Shown here: positions 16,613 to 26,685 of the stretch, piece after piece
How positions within the stretch are numbered: the stretch's first letter is position 1
How the letters are laid out: the number at the start of each line of letters is the position of its first letter
Source of the DNA: DASRDS01 sp035570055
GTDB taxonomy: Bacteria > Gemmatimonadota > Gemmatimonadetes > Gemmatimonadales > Gemmatimonadaceae
Direction: 5' to 3'
Length of the DNA: 64,000 nucleotides
Assembly: GCA_035570055.1 (NCBI GenBank)
Contig: DATMLM010000017.1
Coordinates: 16,968-80,967 of the forward strand
Program-made: the position numbers and the translations under genes
Notes under the pieces: generated by a model
The model's database searches: none
Told to the model about the DNA's origin: nothing
What the model saw: the letters and a program-made list of their open reading frames with translations, nothing else

Positions 16613-17557
16613 CTACCTCCCTCTCTGGCTCTTGCCGCCGCCGCCCTTCTTGGGCGCCGACTTCTTGGCACTGGTCTTTGGGGACGCCTTCGACTGCGAC
16701 TTCTGGGACTTCGCTTGCCCCTTCGGAGCTGCGCTCGACCCCTTCTTCACGGCCTTCTTCGCCGCGGCCTTCTTTTTGGCGGGCGCCTTGGGCGCCTCGC
16801 TTGCGGCGGCGGCCGCCTTCTTGGACGCGGCCTTGGTCGTCTTCGTCGACTTGGCTGGCTTCGCGGACTTCTTCGTGACCGCCGGCATCGCGCGAACTGG
16901 TGTCTTCCGCTCGAGCGGCGGTGGCGTCTCGCCGAGTGACTCGAGCGAGAGGCCGAAGGCCGACGACTCGATCAGCACCACGTCGGACCAGAGCAAGTGA
17001 TACGTGGAGACATCGCTATACGGCATCACGTGCGCCGACGGCAAGTTGCGGCCCGACAAGAAGACGTTGTGCTTCACACCGTCCGTCAGGATCAAGACTT
17101 TCTTGTCCGCGACGCCGAGCGACGTGAGGAGAGCCAGCAGACGCTTGGTGCTTGGCGTGTCATACGAGAAGGCGTCGATCACGATGATTCCGCCCTCGTT
17201 CGCCCGCGCGTTGAAGGCGCTCTTCCGGGCGAGCGCGCGCACCTGGCGCGGCACATACTCGGCGTAGCTCCGCGGGATAGGACCAAAGACCGTCCCACCG
17301 CCAACCCATTGCGGCGCGCGAATCGAACCCTGACGCGCGCGACCCGTGCCCTTCTGCTTCCACGGCTTCTGATTGCCGCCCGCGACGAAACCTCGGGTCT
17401 TCGTGGCCGCATTCCCCTGGCGCTGATTGGCGAGATACGCCTTCACCGCCTGGTGCATGACGGGCATGTTCACCGTGCCATCGAACAGCTCGGCCGGCAG
17501 CGCGACCGGGTCACGCTTGGTTCCGTACGACGAGAAAACCGGTGCAGTCTCAGCCAC
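16613..17557 (-). CDS. rplD: 50S ribosomal protein L4 with about 105-residue basic C-terminal tail
   Basis: 314 residues against a usual 205. Core 1-207 has KQKGTGRARQGSIRAPQWVG and ends in the Rossmann-like LLWSDVVLIESSAFGLSLES. From about 208 on it is a Lys/Ala/Ser/Pro-rich low-complexity tail ending in GGGGKSQRGR. The start is a GTG (17555-17557) four bases after the rplC stop (VAETAPVFSSYG); the longer open frame runs through rplC. In E. coli L4 autoregulates the S10 operon. Confidence 0.94.
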   Translation of the reverse strand: MAETAPVFSSYGTKRDPVALPAELFDGTVNMPVMHQAVKAYLANQRQGNAATKTRGFVAGGNQKPWKQKGTGRARQGSIRAPQWVGGGTVFGPIPRSYAEYVPRQVRALARKSAFNARANEGGIIVIDAFSYDTPSTKRLLALLTSLGVADKKVLILTDGVKHNVFLSGRNLPSAHVMPYSDVSTYHLLWSDVVLIESSAFGLSLESLGETPPPLERKTPVRAMPAVTKKSAKPAKSTKTTKAASKKAAAAASEAPKAPAKKKAAAKKAVKKGSSAAPKGQAKSQKSQSKASPKTSAKKSAPKKGGGGKSQRGR

Positions 17558-17561
17558 GGCG

Positions 17562-18239
17562 TTAGCCCTGCTTGCGGACGACGACGATCCCGTTCTTGGG
17601 ACCGGCGACCGCGCCGCGGATGTAGAGGAGATTGCGCTCCGCGTCGACCTTCTCGACCCGGAGATGCGTTTGCGTGTGCTGCTCGGCCCCATAGTGGCCG
17701 GGCATGCGCTTGCCCTTGATGACGCGCGACGGGTCGGTACCAGGGCCGACCGAGCCCGGGCGACGGTGCTTCGTATTCCCGTGCGTGTTCGGACCGCCAC
17801 CGAAACTGTGGCGCTTCACGACGCCCTGGAACCCATGACCCTTCGTCGTTCCCGTGACCTTGACCTGATCACCCGGGGCGAAGATGCCGACGCCGACCGT
17901 GTCGCCGACTTTGAACGTCGGGATCTCGACCGACTTCGGACCATCATCCAAGCGGATCGTGCGCAGGACAGCCGGCGGCGCTGCGAGACCCGCCTTCGCG
18001 GCATGACCAATCGCGGCCTTGGTTGCGCGCCGGCCACGTGGGGTGCGCTCGCCCTTCTTGGACGCGCGCGCTACGCGCTGCGCGCCAAAACCCAACTGGA
18101 TTTGGGACAGCTTCGCGTCCGGAGCAGAGACCTGGAGCACGGGGTTCGGCGCCGCTTCCACGACCGTTACCGGGATTTCGAGTCCATCCGCGGTGAAGAT
18201 CTGCGTCATGCCGACCTTCTTTCCGATAATGCCGATCAT
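17562..18239 (-). CDS. rplC: 50S ribosomal protein L3
   Basis: 225 residues starting MIGIIGKKVGMTQIFTADGL. The GTTKGHGFQGVVKRHSFGGG loop that reaches the peptidyl transferase centre is present, then KRMPGHYGAEQHTQTHLRVE. Confidence 0.97.
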   Translation of the reverse strand: MIGIIGKKVGMTQIFTADGLEIPVTVVEAAPNPVLQVSAPDAKLSQIQLGFGAQRVARASKKGERTPRGRRATKAAIGHAAKAGLAAPPAVLRTIRLDDGPKSVEIPTFKVGDTVGVGIFAPGDQVKVTGTTKGHGFQGVVKRHSFGGGPNTHGNTKHRRPGSVGPGTDPSRVIKGKRMPGHYGAEQHTQTHLRVEKVDAERNLLYIRGAVAGPKNGIVVVRKQG

Positions 18240-18242
18240 CGC

Positions 18243-18551
18243 TTACTCGACCTTGATCTCGACGTCGACGCCAGCCGGAAGATCCAGCTTCGTCAACGCG
18301 TCGACCGTCTGCGCGCGCGAATCGAGAATGTCGATCACGCGCTTGTGCGTCTTGAGCTCGAACTGCTCGCGGGACTTCTTGTCCACGTGCGGCGAGCGTA
18401 AGACCGTCCACCGCTGCGTCTTCGTCGGCAACGGGATCGGGCCGGACACCTGCGCACCGGTCTTCTCGGCCGTGCGCACGATGTCGGCGGAAGCCTGATC
18501 GATCACGGCGTGATCGAAGGCCTTGAGTCTGATACGGATTCTACCAGCCAT
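18243..18551 (-). CDS. rpsJ: 30S ribosomal protein S10 / NusE
   Basis: 102 residues: MAGRIRIRLKAFDHAVIDQA and SGPIPLPTKTQRWTVLRSPH. Also the NusE partner of NusB and NusG in antitermination. First gene of the S10 cluster, 11 bp after tuf. Confidence 0.97.
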   Translation of the reverse strand: MAGRIRIRLKAFDHAVIDQASADIVRTAEKTGAQVSGPIPLPTKTQRWTVLRSPHVDKKSREQFELKTHKRVIDILDSRAQTVDALTKLDLPAGVDVEIKVE

Positions 18552-18562
18552 TGCCCGTGCCT

Positions 18563-19755
<1,193 letters not shown>

Positions 19756-19756
<1 letters not shown>

Positions 19757-21852
19757 TAGGATTTCACCTTGGAGATAATTTCTTCGGCCTTACTCTTCGG
19801 TACTTCCTCATAGTGATTGAACTCCATCGAGTACACGGCGCGGCCTTGCGACTGCGACCGGAGCTTGGTGGAGTACCCGAACATTTCCGACAACGGGACC
19901 GTCGCGGCGATCACCTGCGCCTCACCGCGCTGCATCATCCCGCCAATTTTTCCCCGGCGCGCCGACAGGTCGCCCAGCACATCGCCCATATAATCATTCG
20001 GGCAGACGACTTCGACGGTCATGATCGGCTCGAGCAACACGGGGTGCGCTCGCTTGGCGGCCTCCTTGACCGCCATCGACCCCGCGATCTTGAACGCCAT
20101 CTCGCTCGAGTCCACGTCGTGGTACGAGCCGTAGACCAACTCGACCGTGACGTCGACCATCGGGTAGCCCGCGAGCACGCCGTTCTCGAGCGCCTCGCGA
20201 ATGCCTTCCTCGACGGGGTTGATGTACTCACGCGGGATGACGCCGCCGACGATCTTGTCCTCGAAGATGAACCCCTTCCCTTGTTCGGACGGCATGATGT
20301 TGATCACCACGTGGCCGTACTGGCCCTTTCCGCCCGACTGCCGGATGAACTTGCCCTCGACTTTGTCGACCCGCCGCCGGATCGTCTCCCGGTACGCGAC
20401 CTGGGGCCGACCAATGTTCGCGTCGACCTTGAACTCGCGCTGCATGCGGTCGACGATGATCTCGAGATGCAACTCGCCCATTCCCGAGATGATCGTCTGC
20501 CCGGTTTCCTGGTCCGTATGGACCCGGAACGTCGGGTCTTCCTCCGAGAGCTTGGCGAGCGCGATCGAGAGCTTGTCCTGGTCGGCCTTCGTCTTGGGCT
20601 CGATCGCCACGTCAATAACCGGGGCCGGGAACTTCATGGCCTCGAGAATGATCGCGTCGTCCTCGTCGCAGAGCGTATCGCCCGTCCGCGTGTCCTTGAG
20701 ACCGATCGCGGCCGCGATGTCGCCGGCGCGCACTTCCTCGATCTCATCACGCTTGTTGGCGTGCATCTGGAGCAAACGACCGATGCGCTCGCGCTTCCCC
20801 TTCGTCGAGTTGTAGACGTAAGAGCCTGAGCTCAGCACGCCCGAGTACACTCGAAAAAACGTGAGCTTCCCGACGAACGGATCGGTGGCGATCTTGAACG
20901 CCAGCCCGGCGAACGGTGCATTGTCGGCTACGGGCCGCTCTGCTTCCGTCTCGTCGTGGTGCGGCAAATGTCCCTTGATCGCCCCAACGTCGCCCGGGGC
21001 GGGCAGATAATCGATCACCGCATCGAGCAGCGCCTGCACGCCCTTGTTCTTGAACGCGGCGCCGCAAAGCACGGGCACGATAAAGCCGCCGACCGTCGCT
21101 GTCCGGATCGCGTGCTGAATCTCCTCGACCGTGAGCTCGGCGCCGCCGAGATACTTCTCGAGTAACGTCTCGTCGTGCTCGACGGCCGCCTCGATCACTT
21201 CGTGGCGCGCCTGCTCCATGCGCTCGACGTAGGCCTCAGGCACCGGACACTCAGCGAAGGTCTTGCCGAGGCTCTCGTCATCGAACACGATCTGGATGCG
21301 GCGAAGGACGTCGATATGGCCAGTAAATAATTCACCTGACCCCACCGGCAATTGGATGGGATAGGCACCCTTCGTCAGGCGATCGCGGATCATCGCCAAG
21401 CAGCGATCGAAGTCCGCGCCGACGCGGTCCATCTTGTTGGCGAAGATGATGCGCGGCACGCCATAGCGATCGGCCTGGCGCCACACCGTCTCGGTCTGCG
21501 GCTCGACGCCGGCAACCGAGTCGAGCAGCGTGACCGCGCCATCGAGCACGCGCAGCGACCGTTCGACTTCAACGGTGAAGTCGACGTGGCCTGGGGTGTC
21601 GATGATGTTGATCCGGTGCTCGATCCCGTTGCGCGTCCAGAACGCAGTCGTCGCGGCAGACGTGATCGTGATGCCGCGCTCCTGCTCCTGTTCCATCCAG
21701 TCCATGACGGCGGTGCCTTCATGCACCTCGCCGATCTTGTAGGACCGTCCGGTATAGTACAAAATGCGCTCGGTCGTAGTCGTTTTCCCGGCATCGATGT
21801 GGGCCATGATGCCGATGTTGCGATATCGATCGAGTGGTGTCGTGCGAGCCAT
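19756..21852 (-). CDS. fusA: Elongation factor G
   Basis: Ribosomal translocase GTPase of 698 residues, starting MARTTPLDRYRNIGIMAHID. It has AHIDAGKTTTTERIL (P-loop), DTPGHVDF and NKMD. The in-frame extension upstream to 21948 shows no EF-G similarity, so I start at 21852. Its own promoter candidate lies at 22020-22047. Confidence 0.97.
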
Positions 21853-22180
21853 TAGGAAAATCCCGAAGTGATTCAGCAAAAACGCGGGTGGACCTGGCAT
21901 CCCTTGCGGGACCGGTATCCATCCGCCCTCGCCGGGTGCACTCGCCACTGGTGCGCGGGTGGGGACCCAAGGCGCGCCGGGGGAAATCTCCCGACGTTTA
22001 GTTTTGCTCCAACCTTACAAAGTTAAAGCGTTACAACGACTTGTCAATGTGCACCGCGCCTTCGGCGACCGTTTACTGCGCTGCCATAACGGTCGAGATC
22101 GCTTCGGCCGAACACGCCTGAAACTGGCTTCATACTGGGCCAACACGCCGGCGAAGCCGAGCGTGGCAACTCAGAACCAA
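21853..22180 (-). other. rpsG-fusA intergenic region (328 bp)
   Basis: The largest gene-free stretch inside the ribosomal array. It holds a sigma70-like promoter toward fusA (separate entry) and a long leader of about 160 nt before the fusA ATG. I find no convincing reading frame in it and no terminator with a U-tract. Confidence 0.7.
22020..22047 (-). promoter_or_regulatory. sigma70-like promoter for fusA-tuf-S10 cluster
   Basis: On the minus strand TTGACA (22042-22047) is followed, 16 bp later, by TAACTT (22020-22025). A perfect -35 with a fair -10 inside an A/T-rich patch of otherwise GC-rich DNA suggests an internal promoter that lets fusA, tuf and the S10 genes be expressed above rpsL-rpsG. 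Confidence 0.6.
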
Positions 22181-22651
22181 CTACCAGCGATAGTGAGCGA
22201 AAGCCTTGTTGGCCTCAGCCATACGATGCGTGTCTTCCTTCTTCTTGATCGCGTTGCCCTCACCCTTGGCGGCAGCAATAACCTCGGCCGCGAGCTTCTC
22301 GGGCATGGACTTCTCCGACCGATCGCGAGAGAAGGTGATCAACCACCGCATAGCCAGCGCCGTCCGCCGATCCGGCCGGACCTCGACGGGGACCTGATAG
22401 GTCGCGCCGCCCACGCGCCGGCTCTTGACCTCGACAACGGGCTTGAGGTTCGAGAGGGCCTGCTTGAAGACATTGACGCCAGGCTGGTTCGTCCGCGACT
22501 CCACGAGGTCCATCGCGCCGTAGAAAATCCGCTCGGCCGTCGACTTCTTGCCCTCGAGCATCATCGCATTGATGAACTTGGACACGGTCTGGCTGTCATA
22601 CCGCGCGTCCGGCAGGATCGGACGCCGCACCGACTTCTTACGGCGACTCAC
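22181..22651 (-). CDS. rpsG: 30S ribosomal protein S7
   Basis: 156 residues starting at a GTG (SRRKKSVRRPILPDARYDSQ), with KPVVEVKSRRVGGATYQVPV. Nucleates the 30S head and is the E. coli str-operon autoregulator. The GTG overlaps the rpsL stop by 4 nt. Confidence 0.97.
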   Translation of the reverse strand: MSRRKKSVRRPILPDARYDSQTVSKFINAMMLEGKKSTAERIFYGAMDLVESRTNQPGVNVFKQALSNLKPVVEVKSRRVGGATYQVPVEVRPDRRTALAMRWLITFSRDRSEKSMPEKLAAEVIAAAKGEGNAIKKKEDTHRMAEANKAFAHYRW

Positions 22652-23043
22652 TTCTTGCCCCCGGGCGCAGTGCCCTTCGGCTTCTTCGTGCCGTACTTGG
22701 AGCGGCTCTGATTGCGGCCGTTGACGCCGGAGGCATCCAAGCTGCCGCGCACGATGTGATAGCGAACACCCGGCAGATCCTTCACACGGCCACCGCGAAT
22801 GAGCACAATCGAATGCTCTTGCAGGTTGTGGCCCTCGCCCGGGATATAGGCCGTCACCTCGAAGCCGTTCGTCAGCCGAACGCGCGCGACCTTACGCAGC
22901 GCCGAATTCGGCTTCTTCGGAGTCGTCGTGTAGACGCGCGTGCAAACGCCCCGCTTCTGAGGATTCGACTTGAGCGCGGGCGCCTTCTCTTTCTTTAAAA
23001 CATCTCTCCGGCTTTGCCGGACAAGTTGATTGATAGTCGGCAC
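22648..23043 (-). CDS. rpsL: 30S ribosomal protein S12
   Basis: 131 residues: PTINQLVRQSRRDVLKKEKA. The decoding-site loops TTTPKKPNSALRKVARVRL and VKDLPGVRYH carry lysines at both classical streptomycin-resistance positions, so the wild-type form is encoded. It starts with GTG at 23043 without a visible Shine-Dalgarno, and a promoter-like element ends only 12 bp upstream. Confidence 0.97.
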   Translation of the reverse strand: MPTINQLVRQSRRDVLKKEKAPALKSNPQKRGVCTRVYTTTPKKPNSALRKVARVRLTNGFEVTAYIPGEGHNLQEHSIVLIRGGRVKDLPGVRYHIVRGSLDASGVNGRNQSRSKYGTKKPKGTAPGGKK

Positions 23044-23054
23044 AGACTGAAGAA

Positions 23055-23082
23055 TTTATAGGGTTCAGGGCGCTCCACGCAA
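23055..23082 (-). promoter_or_regulatory. Promoter-like element close to rpsL start
   Basis: Minus strand TTGCGT (23077-23082), 16 bp spacer, TATAAA (23055-23060). Initiation 6-8 bp after the -10 would put the RNA 5' end within about 3-6 nt of the rpsL GTG, so the message would be leaderless or nearly so. The element overlaps the last codons of the upstream gene. Confidence 0.5.
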
Positions 23083-24123
23083 CCGGCGCGAGGTCCAGTC
23101 GACAAGGAGGCCCAGGGCCAGCACCCCAAACCACACCCACGGGTCTGGCCAACCGAGGCCGCCGCGCTCCACGGGCGTCGGCGGTCCGAGCCGGGCAATG
23201 GTCGACGCGACGGGCGACGGGTCGTCGTCGACCTGAGCGATTGTCTGAGCTCTCGGGGCGTACGCGACCGCCGCGACGAGGCCGGCCCATAGGTCCCGAT
23301 GCGCGGCTGGACCACGGGCGCTGTCCATCCGAAGACGCCAGGTCGTATCGTCGCCGAACTGCACGACATTGCTGGCTCGCGCAAGCGCGCCGAGTACCCG
23401 ACGAGCCGAGCCCGCGACGATCACTCCGCCGCCCTGCATGGCGTAGCGTTCTATGGACGCGGCAGCACTACGCGCACCACTGTCTATCGCCAGGACCGCG
23501 GCGTAATGGGCCGTGTCGAGTGGTGACTCTCGCCCCTGGGTAACGGCATGATGGGGGCCGAGCACGAGTCGAGTGTCCACCGTCCAGCCGCGTTCTTCGA
23601 GCGAGCGGACGACGAACTTCGTCTCCCAGCTGACGGTGCCGAGGACCAACAGCGGTCGGAGGACCAGTGAGTCTGCGACCGTGGCGCGTGCCCCCGATGC
23701 CCCGATGGACTTGAGCGCAATCGGCGCCATGACCGTGAGACCGCCGGATGCCGCTCGCCCGGTGTCGATCGGCCCCAAGCGATCGGCGAGCGCAACCAAC
23801 GTCCCGGACGGCGCCGCGACCGCGACGCGGGTGGCGCCAGCCGGGTCGGCGAGCGGCGCCGCGGCAACCGCGAGTGGTGTCGGCGGGGTTCGCTGCCACG
23901 ACCATGCGACGCTGACGCCGTTCCGGCGCAGCGCCGCGAGCCAGTCGCGGATGACGGGCGACGGCGTGCTGTCGAGCGTGATGCGCACGGACTGCGTCGT
24001 CCAGTCGGTCAATGCGCGGCGGGCGTTCGTTTCGACCGACGTGCGGCGCCCGATGGCCCACGCCGACCAGGCCAGCGCGACGATCGCGACGAGGCGAGCG
24101 ACGCGCTCAACGACTGAGCGCAT
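23065..24123 (-). CDS. Membrane-anchored GATase-like protein of the MoxR/DUF4159 cluster
   Basis: 352 residues with one predicted membrane helix at each end (about 8-24, and WVWFGVLALGLLVDW near the C-terminus), so most of the chain faces the periplasm. The middle resembles the class I glutamine-amidotransferase-like fold found in proteins beside BatA and DUF4159 genes (a GGGVIVAGSARRVL strand-turn), but I see no catalytic Cys, so enzymatic activity is unlikely. The ATG overlaps DUF4159 by 17 nt. It is the last gene before rpsL. Function unknown. Confidence 0.6.
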   Translation of the reverse strand: MRSVVERVARLVAIVALAWSAWAIGRRTSVETNARRALTDWTTQSVRITLDSTPSPVIRDWLAALRRNGVSVAWSWQRTPPTPLAVAAAPLADPAGATRVAVAAPSGTLVALADRLGPIDTGRAASGGLTVMAPIALKSIGASGARATVADSLVLRPLLVLGTVSWETKFVVRSLEERGWTVDTRLVLGPHHAVTQGRESPLDTAHYAAVLAIDSGARSAAASIERYAMQGGGVIVAGSARRVLGALARASNVVQFGDDTTWRLRMDSARGPAAHRDLWAGLVAAVAYAPRAQTIAQVDDDPSPVASTIARLGPPTPVERGGLGWPDPWVWFGVLALGLLVDWTSRRLRGAP

Positions 24124-24721
24124 ACACGATGATATTCACGCCGAAGCGTGTGTCGTCGACTGACCGCTGGCGCTTGCTCTCCGGGTGATACCCCCACTCG
24201 GAGCTGTAGTCCTTGCTGGAGTACAGCACGCGAATGCGATTGCCGGGGCCGAGCACGGCTTGGAGCTGCGCGTGCACGAGGTTGTCGCCCCAGCCATTCA
24301 GCTCTTGCGTCGTGGTTGGCGGACCGTGGTCGAACACGAAGAATGCGCGATAGAGGTCGTGCGTGTTCGGCAAGTCGACGAGTGGGCCGCACGTGCGCGT
24401 GATCTCTTCGGTCGCCGTCCGATGGAATACGCCGCCGACGTCGTGATTGTGGTCGTCGACGAAGAGCATTCCGCCGCGGTCGATGAACTCCCTGACCCGC
24501 CTCCGCTCCTCAGTCGTAAAGCGAAACGGGAGATGGCCCGTGAGGTAGATCAACGGATAGTCGAACAGGCTGTCCGATGACAAGCGAACAATCGCTCCGC
24601 TCGGCCCGATTTCGATCGAGGTATACCTCGCGACCGAGTCGATGAGGTTCGCGGGGACCAGTGGGGCCGAGTCCCAGTCACCAGACTCGTAGCGACCCGT
24701 CGCAAAGACAAATGCGCTCAT
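24107..24721 (-). CDS. DUF4159-domain protein
   Basis: 204 residues. FATGRYESGDWDSAPLVPAN at the start, YPLIYLTGHLPFRFTTEERR and GGMLFVDDHNH are typical of DUF4159, a flavodoxin/GATase-like fold that occurs with MoxR, DUF58 and BatA genes. No catalytic residues are established for the family. No signal peptide is seen, so it may be cytoplasmic or depend on its membrane neighbours. ATG overlaps the preceding stop (ATGA). Confidence 0.75.
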   Translation of the reverse strand: MSAFVFATGRYESGDWDSAPLVPANLIDSVARYTSIEIGPSGAIVRLSSDSLFDYPLIYLTGHLPFRFTTEERRRVREFIDRGGMLFVDDHNHDVGGVFHRTATEEITRTCGPLVDLPNTHDLYRAFFVFDHGPPTTTQELNGWGDNLVHAQLQAVLGPGNRIRVLYSSKDYSSEWGYHPESKRQRSVDDTRFGVNIIVYALSR

Positions 24722-26685
24722 GGGCTGGGCAGCCCGGGCGTCAACTTTGGCGGCGGCGCCGCCGCGCGGCGCACGCGCAAGAGCGCCTCGCGGAGGCGCA
24801 CCGCGTTGCGGGCGGCGGCGGCGTCTCCGAGCGCGGCGGCGAGGGCCGTGTCGAGCGGCGCCGATGCCGCGATCCCGACCTGCAACAACAGCAACGAATC
24901 GGACCGCACGGACGGCTGCTCGATATACCGCAACACCGTCGCGCGGAGCGAGTCCGCGCGCGGACCGGGCGTTCGATGAGCGGGCGCGGCGGTGTCGGAC
25001 GTCGGACCGCCGGGCGGACCGGCGAGACGCACGCGCGCGGTGTTGACGACGATCGTCGGCGGTGTGCCGCGGAGGTATAACCGGTTCATGACGCGCGCCG
25101 AGTCGAGCGCCGAGAGGGCTCGACGGGCGGGAGGCAGCGCGGTGTCGGGCAGCGCCACGGCCAGCGACCGCGCGGCGTCGGTCATCGCTTGGTACGCGAC
25201 CTGAAAGTATCCGCGCTCACGGCCCCCGGTGGCCGACCCCGCGGCGCCCTTGGATGCATCGACATCCTCACGCTCGCCCGGCTCGCCCCCGGAGTCGCCC
25301 GCAGCCGGTGCGCCATTCAGAATGTCATCGACTTCTTGTACCAGTTGCTGCTCGACGTCGGCGAGCCGAAGCGATTCAGACTTCGGCCGCTTTCGTTTCG
25401 CGACGAGCGCCTCGAGTTGCATGACCAACATGCGCTGACTCATCAGCGCCTTGTCGAGGATCGGGGGTGCGGCGGCGGCGATAGCGAGCGAGTCGTATTC
25501 CTCCGGGCGCGCGATACGAATCGTGCGCGTATCGGATGAGCCAACGCCTGGCCCGGTGACGGTATTCCCATCGCGCGCGAGAGCGCGAATCGACAGCTGA
25601 CTTCCGGGTGCGAGTGCTACGGAGAACGTCGCGCGGAGCGAGCCCGTTCGAGTGGCCGAGAATTGTACATGGCCAATGGTGTCGGTGATGCTCTTGAAAT
25701 TGCCCTCTGATTGGCCGGTACTGATGATGCACTCGAACCACGCATCGGCGAGCCCGATGTCGTCCGTCGCCTTCGCCGAGAGCTGGATCGATTTCGGCGC
25801 CGCTCGATAGGTCGTGTCGGCGGCTGGTAGCTCGAGGACCACGGAGGGTGGCGCGTCGGGCGTCGGGAGGAGGGCGACCACCCGGCTGTTGGGTCCATCC
25901 GCGAGCCGCAGCGCCGACGCCTGTCGCGGCATGGGGAACTCCACCGCCCAGCCATCGGCCGACGCCCGCACGGCAAAGGGCGCGACCAGCCCGTCGGGCG
26001 AACCGGGTCCGCGGATCGTGATCGTGCTCCCGACGAGCGCCGCAATGGTTGACGGGTCGGCAAGGTCTACCGGGTGCTGGTGCGCGTAGCTGGGCGGAAC
26101 AACGTGCGCGCTCAGCCCAACCAGTCGCCGCACGCCGGCGGTCGGTCGCGCCGACGCGGCTGTCGGCTCGGCCGCCCGATCCGCGCCCGTCGCGGTCAGC
26201 GGCATGACGTTCGCCAAAAGAAACGCGACCACGAGCACGGTCACCGACACCAGTACGTAGGCGGGAATCACGACGCGGAGCGCGACCTCCGGCAGGTTGA
26301 CGGCGTTGACGAGGGACTCGAGCCGTTGGCGGACCGTTGGGTCGGTCGGCCCATTGCGGTCCAGCAGCGTCACGAGCGCGTAGCGAAGCGTTGGGACGCG
26401 TTCCTCGATCCAGAGCGCGACCTGCCGGATCGAGTACGCGTACCGCCGGCGCCACATCCGGATGGTCGCGACCGAGAATCCTATGACCGCGGCCACAAAA
26501 CGCACGGCTTCGAAGTACGCCTCGCGCAAATGCGCCGCATGCCCGATCGCGCCGCCCACGGTCATCGTGGCGCCGGCCGCGACGCAGCCCCACAAGAGCG
26601 ACGTCACGATCGCGGTCGCGAACAGGATCCCGCGCACCTGGCGCGTCTCGCCGAGCGCCGTCCGTGGCTCGATAAGAGGCGTCAT
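24718..26685 (-). CDS. Large membrane protein of the MoxR/DUF58 cluster (DUF4175-like layout)
   Basis: 655 residues. Two hydrophobic segments lie near the N-terminus (around 20-40 and 60-75), a third at about 165-185, then a long probable extracytoplasmic part of Ig-like beta character, and a C-terminal Ala/Arg/Leu-rich helical half likely to form coiled coils. This resembles the DUF4175 arrangement, but I cannot confirm the family. The start ATG at 26683-26685 overlaps the BatA-like stop (ATGA). Position and co-orientation tie it to the MoxR system. Confidence 0.6.
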   Translation of the reverse strand: MTPLIEPRTALGETRQVRGILFATAIVTSLLWGCVAAGATMTVGGAIGHAAHLREAYFEAVRFVAAVIGFSVATIRMWRRRYAYSIRQVALWIEERVPTLRYALVTLLDRNGPTDPTVRQRLESLVNAVNLPEVALRVVIPAYVLVSVTVLVVAFLLANVMPLTATGADRAAEPTAASARPTAGVRRLVGLSAHVVPPSYAHQHPVDLADPSTIAALVGSTITIRGPGSPDGLVAPFAVRASADGWAVEFPMPRQASALRLADGPNSRVVALLPTPDAPPSVVLELPAADTTYRAAPKSIQLSAKATDDIGLADAWFECIISTGQSEGNFKSITDTIGHVQFSATRTGSLRATFSVALAPGSQLSIRALARDGNTVTGPGVGSSDTRTIRIARPEEYDSLAIAAAAPPILDKALMSQRMLVMQLEALVAKRKRPKSESLRLADVEQQLVQEVDDILNGAPAAGDSGGEPGEREDVDASKGAAGSATGGRERGYFQVAYQAMTDAARSLAVALPDTALPPARRALSALDSARVMNRLYLRGTPPTIVVNTARVRLAGPPGGPTSDTAAPAHRTPGPRADSLRATVLRYIEQPSVRSDSLLLLQVGIAASAPLDTALAAALGDAAAARNAVRLREALLRVRRAAAPPPKLTPGLPSP

